From Sediminibacillus halophilus (GTDB lineage Bacteria > Bacillota > Bacilli > Bacillales > Amphibacillaceae), in contig NZ_FNHF01000001.1 in NCBI RefSeq assembly GCF_900103695.1, positions 558,001-622,000 of the forward strand: 64,000 nucleotides of DNA, read 5' to 3'. A program made the translations under genes and the position numbers. Numbering within the stretch: position 1 is the stretch's first letter; every line of letters begins with the position of its first letter. The notes beneath the pieces were generated by a model. That model saw only the letters and a program-made list of their open reading frames with translations. It was not told where the DNA came from and made no database searches. This document shows positions 49,302 through 57,502 of the stretch, piece after piece.

Positions 49302-49443
49302 TCGTATCCCCCCTCCCCTAACATTTCCATATAAACGATGGAAACCCTTCCATCCTGGGCATTTTTTTTATGAGCCCGCAAAGTTTTCATTCCGTGCTAT
49401 AATGCTACTAGATTAAACTAGCAGAAGAAGGGTTTGGACATAG

Positions 49444-50304
49444 ATGAACCGCAGATCATTCCTGAAAAAATTGGCAGCTTCTGTCCTTGCACTATTTGGT
49501 GTAGGAGGCGGAACCTACTATTATGCCAGAGAAATAGAACCTGGCATGTTGAAAATTCATAAAGAAACACTTACTTCCACAAAAATCCCGAAATCGTTTG
49601 ATGGTTTAAAAATACTACAATTTTCAGATACACATGTCGGTTTTCAATACACCTTAGAGCAATTGGACCAACTATCAACGGAAATAAACAGCCATAACCC
49701 GGACATCGTCCTATTCACAGGAGATTTAGTGGACGAGCCGAATCAGTTTATGTGGGATCACAGGATTTCAGATATTTTGAAAAACATTCACGGTCCGGAG
49801 GGGAAGTTCTGGATTTATGGAAACCACGATCATGGAGGATATGGTACGGAAACAGTCAAAGAGGCCATGGATGCCGGCGGTTTCAAACTTTTACAAAATA
49901 ATCACACCACCCTTAAGAAAGGAAATGATTTCATTACCTTGGCCGGAATTGACGACGTGATGCTCGGTCAACCTGACTTGGATAAGGCACTGGAAGGAAT
50001 CGATCCAAGTGCGTACACGATGGTCATGATACACGAACCAGACTATGCTGACAAAGCGAAGCAGTATCCGATAGATGTTCAGTTTTCCGGTCACAGCCAT
50101 GGAGGACAAGTGCAAATTCCGTTGGTCGGCCATATATACACCCCTGCCTATGCAGAAAAATATGTAGAAGGTAACTACCTAATCGGAGATTTGCAGTTAT
50201 TTGTCAGCAGAGGAATAGGAACGACCCGGCTACCCTATCGCTTTTTATGCGCTCCTGAAATTACTCTTTTCCAATTACATTCGGAACAGGAGCACAATGC
50301 TTAG
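49444..50304 (+). CDS. ykuE: Tat-exported metallophosphoesterase YkuE
   Basis: 286 residues. The N-terminus is a twin-arginine signal (NRRSFLKKLAAS) with a hydrophobic run. Calcineurin-type metallophosphoesterase motifs: FSDTHVG, FTGDLVD, YGNHDHGGYG, and SGHSHGGQ. B. subtilis YkuE is a substrate of TatAyCy, sits at the cell wall and hydrolyses phosphate esters with Mn2+. TATAAT lies about 43 bases upstream but without a matching -35. Confidence 0.94.
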   Translation: MNRRSFLKKLAASVLALFGVGGGTYYYAREIEPGMLKIHKETLTSTKIPKSFDGLKILQFSDTHVGFQYTLEQLDQLSTEINSHNPDIVLFTGDLVDEPNQFMWDHRISDILKNIHGPEGKFWIYGNHDHGGYGTETVKEAMDAGGFKLLQNNHTTLKKGNDFITLAGIDDVMLGQPDLDKALEGIDPSAYTMVMIHEPDYADKAKQYPIDVQFSGHSHGGQVQIPLVGHIYTPAYAEKYVEGNYLIGDLQLFVSRGIGTTRLPYRFLCAPEITLFQLHSEQEHNA

Positions 50305-50393
50305 GAAAATACGTCACAGAACGGACATAGTATTTTTTAACCGGTCATGCTAAAATGATGGACAAACAGATAAGGATTCACGGAGGTTCTTGC

Positions 50394-50972
50394 ATGAGTA
50401 TAAAAAGGATAACACTGGCCGCAGGGTTAGTTTCCCTGCTTTTCTTAGCAGCCTGCGGACCAAAATATGAAGGGGACTTTTCTTATAAGGTCGAGCCTTT
50501 TTCCTATAAAAATCAAGATGGCGAAACAGTTTCGAAGGAAGAATTGGATGGTAAGTTTTGGGTGGCTGATATGATATTCACCAACTGTGAAACAGTATGC
50601 CCTCCAATGACAGCTAACATGGCTCGTCTCCAGGATAAATTGAAACAAGAAAACCTGGATGTGCATCTTATTTCTTTCAGTATCGATCCGGAACATGATT
50701 CTCCTGAAGATTTAAAAAAGTATAGTGAAGAACGCGGGGGCGAATTTGATAATTGGGACTTACTTACGGGATATGAATTTTCCGAAATAAAGGAGTTTTC
50801 CATTAATTCCTTTAAAGCATTAGTCGAAGAATTGGATGATTCCGACCAATACTTACATGCCACAAGCTTCTATTTGGTTTCCCCTGAAGGAAATGCTATT
50901 AAAGCTTACGATGGTACGAAAGCTGCACAAATGGACAAAATAGTAGAAGATATTAAAAAGATGAGCAACTAA
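50394..50972 (+). CDS. Sco1/SenC copper chaperone lipoprotein
   Basis: 192 residues. Signal with lipobox LAAC (Cys21), thioredoxin-like domain with copper-binding CETVC (Cys65, Cys69) and His155 in YLHATSF. Sco proteins help build the CuA centre of subunit II, so this gene works with ctaC although it lies 44 kb away in this window. Similar to B. subtilis YpmQ/ScoA. The frame opens at 50355; ATG 50394 with GGAGG seven bases upstream is the start. Confidence 0.93.
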   Translation: MSIKRITLAAGLVSLLFLAACGPKYEGDFSYKVEPFSYKNQDGETVSKEELDGKFWVADMIFTNCETVCPPMTANMARLQDKLKQENLDVHLISFSIDPEHDSPEDLKKYSEERGGEFDNWDLLTGYEFSEIKEFSINSFKALVEELDDSDQYLHATSFYLVSPEGNAIKAYDGTKAAQMDKIVEDIKKMSN

Positions 50973-51069
50973 ACGATCACCTTCCATCAGGGGCCGGGAT
51001 TTTCCTACCTGGCCCAGAATATGTGATTCTCATTTCACCTCTAGCTCGTTCGAAAAGGAGGACAGGTAC

Positions 51070-51543
51070 ATGAGTAACAAAACAAACAATTTGAATGATA
51101 TAGCCAAAGCACTTTTCATTGTGAATCGACATGCAAAGACTGCCCCAAATCCCCGACCATTATATGACATGAAGAAGCAGGCCATTAACAAATTGCTTCG
51201 GGAAAACCATGCTGAAAAAGTCGGTTTGCATTTTTCTGACCGCCCGAAACTAAGCCGCCAACACTCCACGTTACTTGTCAAAGTGAGCGACTTTTACTTT
51301 CATATTCCACCTGCCAAACAAGATTTCCAAGAAGTGAAACACTTGGGTGCGACTGACAAAAATTTTAGAAATCCTAAACCGCAAATGAGTCTGACGCAGG
51401 CAAAAAAAATACTATCCAGTTATCTGGGATGGTCCTTTCCCGAAAAAAAAGAAACCGACCGTAAACAACCTTCTTCTTATTATACCCCCTCTTCTCTCGG
51501 CCAGTGGGAAAGAAAGCCGCGAAGAAAACAAAAAAAGTACTAA
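51070..51543 (+). CDS. ykyB: YkyB family protein
   Basis: 157 residues, basic, with no membrane segment. Matches YkyB: NDIAKALFIVNRHAKTAPNP, then FSDRPKLSRQHSTLLVKV and an HLG region. Unknown function; conserved in Bacillaceae near ykuE and patA, as here. The C-terminus is strongly basic (RKPRRKQKK), which hints at nucleic-acid or membrane contact. AAAAGGAGG upstream of ATG. Confidence 0.88.
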   Translation: MSNKTNNLNDIAKALFIVNRHAKTAPNPRPLYDMKKQAINKLLRENHAEKVGLHFSDRPKLSRQHSTLLVKVSDFYFHIPPAKQDFQEVKHLGATDKNFRNPKPQMSLTQAKKILSSYLGWSFPEKKETDRKQPSSYYTPSSLGQWERKPRRKQKKY

Positions 51544-51560
51544 TTCTGATACCTCAACTC

Positions 51561-51610
51561 AAGAGGATTGCAGAGAAGCCAGTGGTTTCTCTGCAATCCT
51601 CTTCACTTTT
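51561..51610 (+). terminator. terminator after ykyB
   Basis: AAGAGGATTGCAGAGAA (51561-51577) pairs perfectly with 51587-51603, followed by a T-rich run. Confidence 0.9.
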
Positions 51611-51783
51611 TCTATTACCTCATTCCCGTCCTCCCACATGATATAGACATTTTCTTCAAACAGGAAATGATCAGCCCTCAGCTGTTTCTTACAATTGTTT
51701 ATTCGTTTCATTTTAACTGATAGTGATGTATTGGTTTATATCGGTTCATAATCGGAAATGGTTTTGTAAAAGGAGGTTATTGT

Positions 51784-51996
51784 ATGCTCGAATTGCAGGA
51801 TTTTTTATATGAGCTGAATAAATATATGGATCAGTCATCCATTCTTAAAGACGCCTATAATAGACTGACAGACACTGAAAAGCAATTAGTTTTATCACAA
51901 TCTCCAACCCAGACTCCACCTGATGAATTAGCAGAAAACGCGACTAAATGGCTAGACGCCATGCAAAAAGAAATGGGCATTACGGGAGATGAATAA
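51784..51996 (+). CDS. hypothetical 70-residue acidic protein
   Basis: 70 residues, helical, acidic C-terminus (LDAMQKEMGITGDE), no signal or membrane segment. Very good AAAAGGAGG ribosome site seven bases before the ATG supports translation. Not recognised. A lone gene converging with a small membrane protein gene. Confidence 0.7.
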   Translation: MLELQDFLYELNKYMDQSSILKDAYNRLTDTEKQLVLSQSPTQTPPDELAENATKWLDAMQKEMGITGDE

Positions 51997-52004
51997 GCTG
52001 ACGT

Positions 52005-52196
52005 TTATTCATTCCGTATAAACACATATACGATTAACCCTAAAATTGGAAAGAATAGCGTACCGAATAAAACGATCACTGCAAAAACACTGGTCCTTCC
52101 CTTAGCAACAGCATCTTTGTAGGCCCAAATACTAGTGAAAATATTCAAGAACAACAAACCTGCTGCAAACAAAAATATAAGCAACATAGCTCCCAT
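52005..52196 (-). CDS. small two-helix membrane protein (PLDc_N-like)
   Basis: 63 residues with two membrane helices separated by AYKDAVAKGRTSV. The arrangement and the PILGLIVYVFIR end recall the PLDc_N small membrane domain. The frame opens at 52268, but ATG 52196 with GGAGGGAAAAAC is the start. Function unknown. Confidence 0.7.
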   Translation of the reverse strand: MGAMLLIFLFAAGLLFLNIFTSIWAYKDAVAKGRTSVFAVIVLFGTLFFPILGLIVYVFIRNE

Positions 52197-52252
52197 GTTT
52201 TTCCCTCCTGTAATAACTATACGTTTTACAAAGGGAAATAGATTCATCAAGC

Positions 52253-52296
52253 CAAAAAATCCCTTCATTCCAAATCAATCGAAGAAGGGATTTTTG
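52253..52296 (-). terminator. terminator after the 125-residue membrane protein gene
   Basis: AATCCCTTC pairs with GAAGGGATT; T run on the minus strand. Confidence 0.8.
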
Positions 52297-52315
52297 CTTT
52301 ATTTTATCGTTTACA

Positions 52316-52693
52316 TCACATGTTTTTTTTCATATTCTCAGCCATTGTTTTAATGACTTTCAGCGTGCACAAACACCCTCCAAACAACACAAAGCCAAGC
52401 ACAAGATACGAAAGTTGACTTCCTTGACCTATCCCTCCATCTCTATCTGGGTGAACAATTAGTAATAAAGAGGAGAACAGCAATATCCCACCAATCAGGT
52501 AGGTTAATAAATCTTCCCAATTCAAAAGAACCAAAAACCTTACCAGTGGCCTGATTAGCCAAAAACAGATCAAAATACTAATGAAGCCCAACAAAATATA
52601 CAAATAATTATCTGATATACCTAGCGTATGCAATTGGTTTTTATTCACAATGGAAGTTAAATCGAAAACCAGTCTATCATTCCAAGCGTTCAT
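52316..52693 (-). CDS. hypothetical membrane protein, 125 residues
   Basis: Three membrane helices (about 28-48, 60-82 and 92-112), Asp-rich loop HPDRDGGIGQ, basic C-terminus. GAGGTGAGCCT directly before ATG supports translation. Not recognised. Located between the patatin gene and the small membrane protein, same direction, possibly one transcript with the patatin gene. Confidence 0.65.
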   Translation of the reverse strand: MNAWNDRLVFDLTSIVNKNQLHTLGISDNYLYILLGFISILICFWLIRPLVRFLVLLNWEDLLTYLIGGILLFSSLLLIVHPDRDGGIGQGSQLSYLVLGFVLFGGCLCTLKVIKTMAENMKKNM

Positions 52694-52746
52694 AGGCTCA
52701 CCTCAAAAGTCCCTTTTAACTTCAGCCTAACCACCTGTAATAGAGT

Positions 52747-53631
52747 TTATACTTCGCCGGACAGGACAGGCTCTTCCACAGGACTGGTAAAGTGAACAAC
52801 TGCTTCTTTTTGCTGTTTCGCCTCCTGGTACCCTTGCTGATAAAGTGCATCTAGTTTTGATCTGTTACGTTCGATTCTACCTACTTCCAATGGCTGTTTC
52901 GGTCGAATAATAAATACTTGATTATTTCTTTCCATCCTCTCCAGGCGCTTGACCATATCATTGTATCGTCGATGTCGATTTTGCATGGCAGAGACAAGCG
53001 CCGGATGTGATTTCAAAGAACGTTTCAGCAACCAAGCGAGTCTCATAGGTTTTTTCATATAGTCCTTGTTTCGAGTAAGTACCACTACATGCTTACGATT
53101 CCCCGCATCAATCGATGGCTGCAAAGGAATCGGATCCACTATGCCCCCATCCATTAAATTTCTGCCATCTACCGAGATACTTGGTGCTACAAAGGGAAGA
53201 GAGCTGGAAGCACGAATGATAGTAAGTAATTCTTGATTCGAACGAAATGTATCATGGTACACTGGTTCTCCTGTATCGATATCAGTAGTGCTCACTACAA
53301 AGCGAATATTACTGTTGAAAAAAGAAGCAAAATCAAAGGGAACAAGCTGATTCGGCAGAACATCAAAAATAAAATCCATTCCAAAAAGCTCTTTCTTCAT
53401 AACAGCTCTTTTCAGTGAGATGTACTCTGGATGGCTTCCATATTCAACCAACACTTTATAGTTCCTTCCACGTTGTCCCGCAACATAAGAAGTGGCATTA
53501 CAAGCGCCAGCTGAAGCACCTGTCACAAAAGGGAAAGTAATCCCACTGTCATGGAAAGCATCCAGCACTCCAGCTGTATAGGCACCTCTCATGCCGCCTC
53601 CTTCAAGAACCAAACCGACATCCTGCATCAT
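52747..53631 (-). CDS. patatin-like phospholipase (YjjU-like)
   Basis: 294 residues. Oxyanion loop GGGMRG (about 11-16), nucleophile Ser40 in GASAG, and catalytic Asp161 in MDGGIVDPIP. Ser-Asp dyad esterase that probably cleaves acyl chains from lipids. No signal; cytosolic or peripheral. Start ATG behind AAAGGATG. The C-terminal 40 residues are acidic and Gln-rich. Substrate not known. Confidence 0.88.
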   Translation of the reverse strand: MMQDVGLVLEGGGMRGAYTAGVLDAFHDSGITFPFVTGASAGACNATSYVAGQRGRNYKVLVEYGSHPEYISLKRAVMKKELFGMDFIFDVLPNQLVPFDFASFFNSNIRFVVSTTDIDTGEPVYHDTFRSNQELLTIIRASSSLPFVAPSISVDGRNLMDGGIVDPIPLQPSIDAGNRKHVVVLTRNKDYMKKPMRLAWLLKRSLKSHPALVSAMQNRHRRYNDMVKRLERMERNNQVFIIRPKQPLEVGRIERNRSKLDALYQQGYQEAKQQKEAVVHFTSPVEEPVLSGEV

Positions 53632-54109
53632 ATAGACACATCCTTTGATAGATTTGCTAAATTGGAAATTACTAGGTTCAAAATAGGAATATTATATCGA
53701 ACATAGAGCTATCAAGCAAATAAAAAACAAAAGAAGTGGAATCAAGTTATTAAGACCGAACAATTTCACCTTAAGAAATACAAGCCTTTCTAAAAACTAA
53801 ATAATGTAACTTAGCATAGGCAAGAAGTGGTGTTCCGCCGGAGGAAAAATACGAACTGAAAAATCCATTGAAAGCCTTGGTTTAGCATTTGGGTGGACCA
53901 ACATCAAACAACAGAATAAAAGAAGCCTCTAAGGTGCTACCTTCTCAAAGAACAAAGAAAAACCGAACGTGTTCGAATAGTAGAAAATTCGAATCGTCGT
54001 TCGGTTATCGCTTTGGGCACTATACTTTTGTCCCAGCCAACGCCATTTGCCTTGATCCTTCTGGTTTTAGAATGATCTGTAGTATGATATCATCAGTTTA
54101 CCAGTCAGG
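53632..54109. other. gap between patatin gene and fbpB-like gene
   Basis: About 480 bases with one copy (D) of the terminator-like repeat at 53957-54036. A 93-codon plus-strand frame crosses the repeat and the small fbpB-like gene and is not a gene. Confidence 0.5.
53957..54036 (-). repeat. dispersed terminator-like repeat, copy D
   Basis: Read on the minus strand: leader CTGGGACAAAAGTATAGTGC, then CCCAAAGCG, then hairpin arms AACCGAACGACGATTCGAAT and ATTCGAACACGTTCGGTT, then T residues. It is the most complete copy, 74 bases past the stop of the fbpB-like gene, in its direction. Confidence 0.8.
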
Positions 54110-54238
54110 TTATTTGGTTCTTAGTATTTGTTTTGCATCGAGTTTCTTTTCCATTTTAGCCATCTCTTGAGGATTTTTGAGCAACTCCTCTTTATTTCTC
54201 TGCACCAGTTCAGTAAAAGTGGAAGGACGATTTCGCAA
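54110..54238 (-). CDS. FbpB family small basic protein
   Basis: 42 residues starting MRNRPSTFTELVQRNKEELL, followed by KNPQEMAKMEKKLD and a basic end. This fits the Fur-regulated FbpB family (SFxELVxxNKxELLxD pattern). The start is TTG at 54238, with AAGGGGTGA five bases upstream. FbpB in B. subtilis assists the small RNA FsrA in iron sparing. TATAAT sits about 38 bases upstream; just downstream of it TGAGATAGAGAATCA matches a Fur box in only 9 of 14 positions, so iron control is not shown. Confidence 0.72.
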   Translation of the reverse strand: MRNRPSTFTELVQRNKEELLKNPQEMAKMEKKLDAKQILRTK

Positions 54239-54308
54239 AACGATCACCCCTTATATACTTGATTGATTCTCTATCTCATTATACTAAAATTAAACCCTTT
54301 ATTTATCT

Positions 54309-54326
54309 TAATTGTGTGAACAATTA
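54309..54326. promoter_or_regulatory. palindrome upstream of patA
   Basis: TAATTGT and ACAATTA are perfect 7-bp arms with a 4-base centre, 26 bases before the patA start; placed like an operator. Confidence 0.4.
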
Positions 54327-54351
54327 GAGAACTTTTCAGGAGGTCGGAAAT

Positions 54352-55509
54352 GTGGAACATCTTCTTAATGATCAAGTAAAAGCATTGCAAATATCAGGAA
54401 TCAGAAAGTTTTTCAACATGGTAAGTGATAAACAGGACATCATCTCGCTGACAATCGGACAGCCTGATTTTCCTACTCCTGAGCATGTGAAAAACGCTGG
54501 TAAACAAGCGATCGATCAGAATCAGACAACATACACGCATAATGCTGGTTTACTCCCTTTACGTCAAGCAATCACTGAGTTCGCAAAGGATAAATACCAT
54601 TTAACCTACAATCCGGTCAATGAAGTAATCGTTACAGTAGGGGCTTCTCAGGCAATTGATATTACCTTGAGGACAATTATCCAAACCGGGGATGAAGTAA
54701 TCCTCCCCTCCCCTGTTTACCCAGGTTATGAACCTTTAATTCGCCTGGCTGGTGGAACGCCCGTCCATGTAGATACCCGAAAAAACCATTTTAAATTAAC
54801 AAAGGATTTGATCGAGTCACATATCACAACTAAAACAAAGTGCATCATTCTTCCGTATCCCTCCAATCCCACAGGAATGACATTTAACAGGCAAGAACTT
54901 CAGGAGATTGCCGATCTGTTGGCTGATAAAGATATTTTTATACTGGCGGATGAAATTTACAGTGAACTGGTGTACGAGCATAACCATGTATCACTTGGTA
55001 CATTCCCTCAAATAAGAGAGAAAACCATCGTCATCAACGGCGTGTCAAAATCGCATTCCATGACCGGTTGGCGTATCGGTTACTTGCTGTGTCCCGAATG
55101 GCTTTGTCAACATATACTGAAAGTTCATCAATATAATGTATCCTGCGCAACTTCCATCAGTCAGCATGCAGCGGTAGCTGCATTGAAAGACGGTGGTCAG
55201 GATCCGATAGAAATGCGACATCAGTATCAGAAACGGCGAGATTATGTCTATGAACGGCTTTTGAAGATGGGTTTGAACGTCATCAAGCCTGACGGAGCAT
55301 TCTATTTCTTCTTCGATATCGAACTAAATGGGATATCTTCGTTTGATTTAGCACTAAGATTAGTTGAGGAGGCAAAATTGGCCCTTGTTCCAGGAGATGC
55401 TTTTTCAGAAGGGGGTCAGGGGTTTCTGCGTCTTTCTTATGCCTATGATTTGAACACATTGGAGGAAGGACTTAACAGGCTCGAGAAGTTTCTGGCGAAT
55501 AACAAGTAA
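54352..55509 (+). CDS. patA: N-acetyl-LL-diaminopimelate aminotransferase
   Basis: 385 residues, fold-type I class I/II aminotransferase. Seen are LTIGQPDFPTPEHV, the PLP phosphate-binding GASQAI, YPSNPTG, ADEIYSEL, the PLP lysine in SKSHSMTGWRIGY, and the substrate Arg near FLRLSYAY. With dapH and dapL it supplies the acetyl-route diaminopimelate aminotransfer step. In B. subtilis patA lies close to the same yku genes. Start GTG at 54352 behind AGGAGG. Confidence 0.9.
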   Translation: MEHLLNDQVKALQISGIRKFFNMVSDKQDIISLTIGQPDFPTPEHVKNAGKQAIDQNQTTYTHNAGLLPLRQAITEFAKDKYHLTYNPVNEVIVTVGASQAIDITLRTIIQTGDEVILPSPVYPGYEPLIRLAGGTPVHVDTRKNHFKLTKDLIESHITTKTKCIILPYPSNPTGMTFNRQELQEIADLLADKDIFILADEIYSELVYEHNHVSLGTFPQIREKTIVINGVSKSHSMTGWRIGYLLCPEWLCQHILKVHQYNVSCATSISQHAAVAALKDGGQDPIEMRHQYQKRRDYVYERLLKMGLNVIKPDGAFYFFFDIELNGISSFDLALRLVEEAKLALVPGDAFSEGGQGFLRLSYAYDLNTLEEGLNRLEKFLANNK

Positions 55510-56073
55510 TAAAAACCGGGAATGATCAGCCCTGATTTTCCTTTTCGCGTGATATTCACATCCCGAAAAACAGGGAAAGGTGTATGACGATAAGTCCTAT
55601 CCCGTCTCTTTTAGATTACGGTACACAATACGCTTTCCAGGGGGTACAGCCCGCCCACAACGAGTGTAAACCTCTTCCGGCTCTTCGGTCACGTGCAATC
55701 CCGCAGGTCATGGAAGTTTCGGCAGTGAACAATATCTTGAAGTAAATCAATTTACTTTTTTAGGGAAGGCTGAGGCACAACCCATGGAAAGCAAATATAC
55801 TGGAGAACGACGATTGAACAACTCTCTTGAAGAAGGACTGACGTTTGCCTAAAAGGAGGAGCATCTTTTTTCCATCACTTCCTGTTTTCTATAGGTGGTA
55901 ACAAAAAATCGACACGTTCTTTATGTAATTAGCTAACCATAGAAAACTTGTAACCTCCCTTCTCTCCTTCCGTACATAAAAGGATACTTGTCGACTGATA
56001 AAACCAGAGTCCTGGTTGCTATTAAAGCCTTCGCCAATGTTGACATCGTTCCTCTAGGCACATCCTGTTCCTT
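55510..56073. repeat. gap after patA with degenerate GC-rich repeat
   Basis: About 55630-55740 carries ACGCTTTCCAGGGGG, CCTCTTCCGGCTCTTCGG and CAATCCCGCAGG, a worn repeat copy. A short AGTAAAT / ATTTACT hairpin plus T run is at about 55741-55760. A fine AAGGAGGA at 55856 has no start codon near it. cheV, which lies next to patA in B. subtilis, is not here. No gene called. Confidence 0.5.
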
Positions 56074-56301
56074 TTATCTTCTCCGGCGAATTCCGCTTTT
56101 TTTGTTACTAGATAAGGCTCTCTCATTTTTCTGTAATCTATTTTTGGTAGGTTTACTTTTTTCGTAAGTGTTTAGTAGGTGATCCAATTCCTGGCTTAGT
56201 GAAATTGATTCACTACTTGTGAAGCCTTTTCGGAGGGCTACTTTGGTCATTTTGTTGCGTAGGTATTCAATTTTTTCCAAAAGCGACTGGGAATCTTCCA
56301 T
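56074..56301 (-). CDS. Spo0E-like aspartyl-phosphate phosphatase
   Basis: 75 residues: helix 1 (LLEKIEYLRNKMTKVALRKG), loop, helix 2 with the SQELD signature (SLSQELDHLLNTY), and a long, very basic tail (KSGIRRRR). Spo0E-type enzymes remove phosphate from Spo0A-P or from other response regulators and delay sporulation. ATG at 56301; GGAGGG is about 14 bases upstream, longer than ideal. It lies directly downstream of a second Spo0E-like gene. Confidence 0.85.
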   Translation of the reverse strand: MEDSQSLLEKIEYLRNKMTKVALRKGFTSSESISLSQELDHLLNTYEKSKPTKNRLQKNERALSSNKKSGIRRRR

Positions 56302-56391
56302 CTTATGCCTGGTTACCCTCCTAACAGCTTACTGATTTTTTTCCCTTGATTTGCTTTTCTGGATGTATCTAGCTTCTTGTTCTCCGATTTC

Positions 56392-56583
56392 TCATTTGAT
56401 CGCCTGTCGAATTTGTGTGTACTGATTAAGCAATCCATCGAGTTCTTGACTGATTTTCAAAGTAATAATACTGGACAGGCCATTTTGGTTTGCCGCCTGG
56501 ATCATTTGTCTTCGTTTTTCGGCAATCGATTCCTGCAAATAATTAATCTCTCTTCCTGCTATATTCCCCTTCAACTTACCCAA
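56392..56583 (-). CDS. second Spo0E-like phosphatase
   Basis: Up to 63 residues with the same two-helix layout and the motif ISQELDGLLNQY. The start is uncertain: TTG at 56583 has AAAGG too close; TTG at 56574 or TTG at 56538 (behind GGAAGAGAG) would give 60 or 48 residues. No ATG is available before the first helix. Low initiation strength is therefore likely. Its pairing with the next gene, 90 bases apart, suggests a local duplication. Confidence 0.72.
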   Translation of the reverse strand: MGKLKGNIAGREINYLQESIAEKRRQMIQAANQNGLSSIITLKISQELDGLLNQYTQIRQAIK

Positions 56584-56784
56584 GACCTTTCACTTTTTCT
56601 TTTTTTTAACCTTCATGATTATGTCAGAGGAACTAGGATAAGTAAAGGGAATCGCAAAATTAGACAAAATTTTATAACAATTTGTGATAAAATAAAAAAA
56701 TAGGCAGATATTTCGACAACATTATCTTAGATACATCATCGCAGGAAAGGGATTTTAGGTACTATTACCCTGGGAGGAATACAG

Positions 56785-57141
56785 ATGCACTATAAACGAA
56801 ACGAGGCCTATCGGTATACTTTTGCCACTCCTATAGACGGGAAGATAAAACTCGTAAATGAAGACGAAGAAACTATCTATTCTACTTCCATTCTCGATGT
56901 CAGCCTGAATGGGATCAGGATTAAACAGGATGCAGCCTATTCATTAAAAACAGGAGATATTGTACAAGTTACTTACCAGTTAATGAAAACAGATTGTCAG
57001 GCTGTGGGAACCGTCGTATGGGGAAAGCGCCATTACAATTATCATATTTTCGGTATAAAACTAAATGCTGAAGAAGCGTACCAGAGGCATATTACAGGTT
57101 TACTGAAAGAGATGGTCAAATCTGCAGTGGCACATGATTGA
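56785..57141 (+). CDS. PilZ domain protein, candidate c-di-GMP receptor
   Basis: 118 residues. PilZ c-di-GMP motif: basic N-terminal stretch with Arg5 and Arg10 (KRNEAYRYTF) and DVSLNGI (Asp38, Ser40, Gly43, the DxSxxG pattern), followed by a beta barrel (VQVTYQ, GTVVWGKRH, FGIKL). A stand-alone effector would alter motility or envelope function in response to c-di-GMP. GGGAGGAATACAG before ATG, own terminator. The EAL gene is 3.2 kb away. Confidence 0.85.
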   Translation: MHYKRNEAYRYTFATPIDGKIKLVNEDEETIYSTSILDVSLNGIRIKQDAAYSLKTGDIVQVTYQLMKTDCQAVGTVVWGKRHYNYHIFGIKLNAEEAYQRHITGLLKEMVKSAVAHD

Positions 57142-57144
57142 CAT

Positions 57145-57180
57145 GTAAAACCTCCCGTTCATAAACCCGGGAGGTTTTCG
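57145..57180 (+). terminator. terminator after the PilZ gene
   Basis: AAAACCTCCCG (57147-57157) pairs with CGGGAGGTTTT (57168-57178). Confidence 0.85.
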
Positions 57181-57202
57181 CCGTTATCGGTTATCGCTTC
57201 AT

Positions 57203-57283
57203 TTAACTGTTATCAAATATGCAGTATCCGATATTCAAAATAATAATTCCTACTGAAACGACTGCTAAAGCGGTATTTATCAT
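57203..57283 (-). CDS. 26-residue membrane micropeptide
   Basis: Frame MINTALAVVSVGIIILNIGY plus CIFDNS: one membrane helix with almost no charges. The ribosome site GGAGGTG is nearly perfect and seven bases from the ATG. It stands alone on the minus strand between the PilZ and zinc-ribbon genes. Not recognised; may be a toxin-like or regulatory membrane peptide. Sequence support is the initiation signal and the composition only. Confidence 0.55.
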   Translation of the reverse strand: MINTALAVVSVGIIILNIGYCIFDNS

Positions 57284-57502
57284 TCTCTACACCTCCATTT
57301 CCATTGTAATCAATTGATCCTATTCCAGCAACATCTCCAAATAAATTAACTGTTTTCCCCTTCTTTCGGTTTTAGATTCTCCACATATGCCAAAAAGTTT
57401 ATTAACAAATAATGGGTACGGATGGAAGCAGGATTGTGGTAAACTATTCTTTGAGACTCTAAACAGCAAACTAGTTTCACAGAAAAGAAAGCGGGTGTAT
57501 TC

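Noticed and set aside
53889-54170. 93-codon frame on the plus strand
   Set aside because: Overlaps repeat copy D and the better-supported fbpB-like gene on the other strand.
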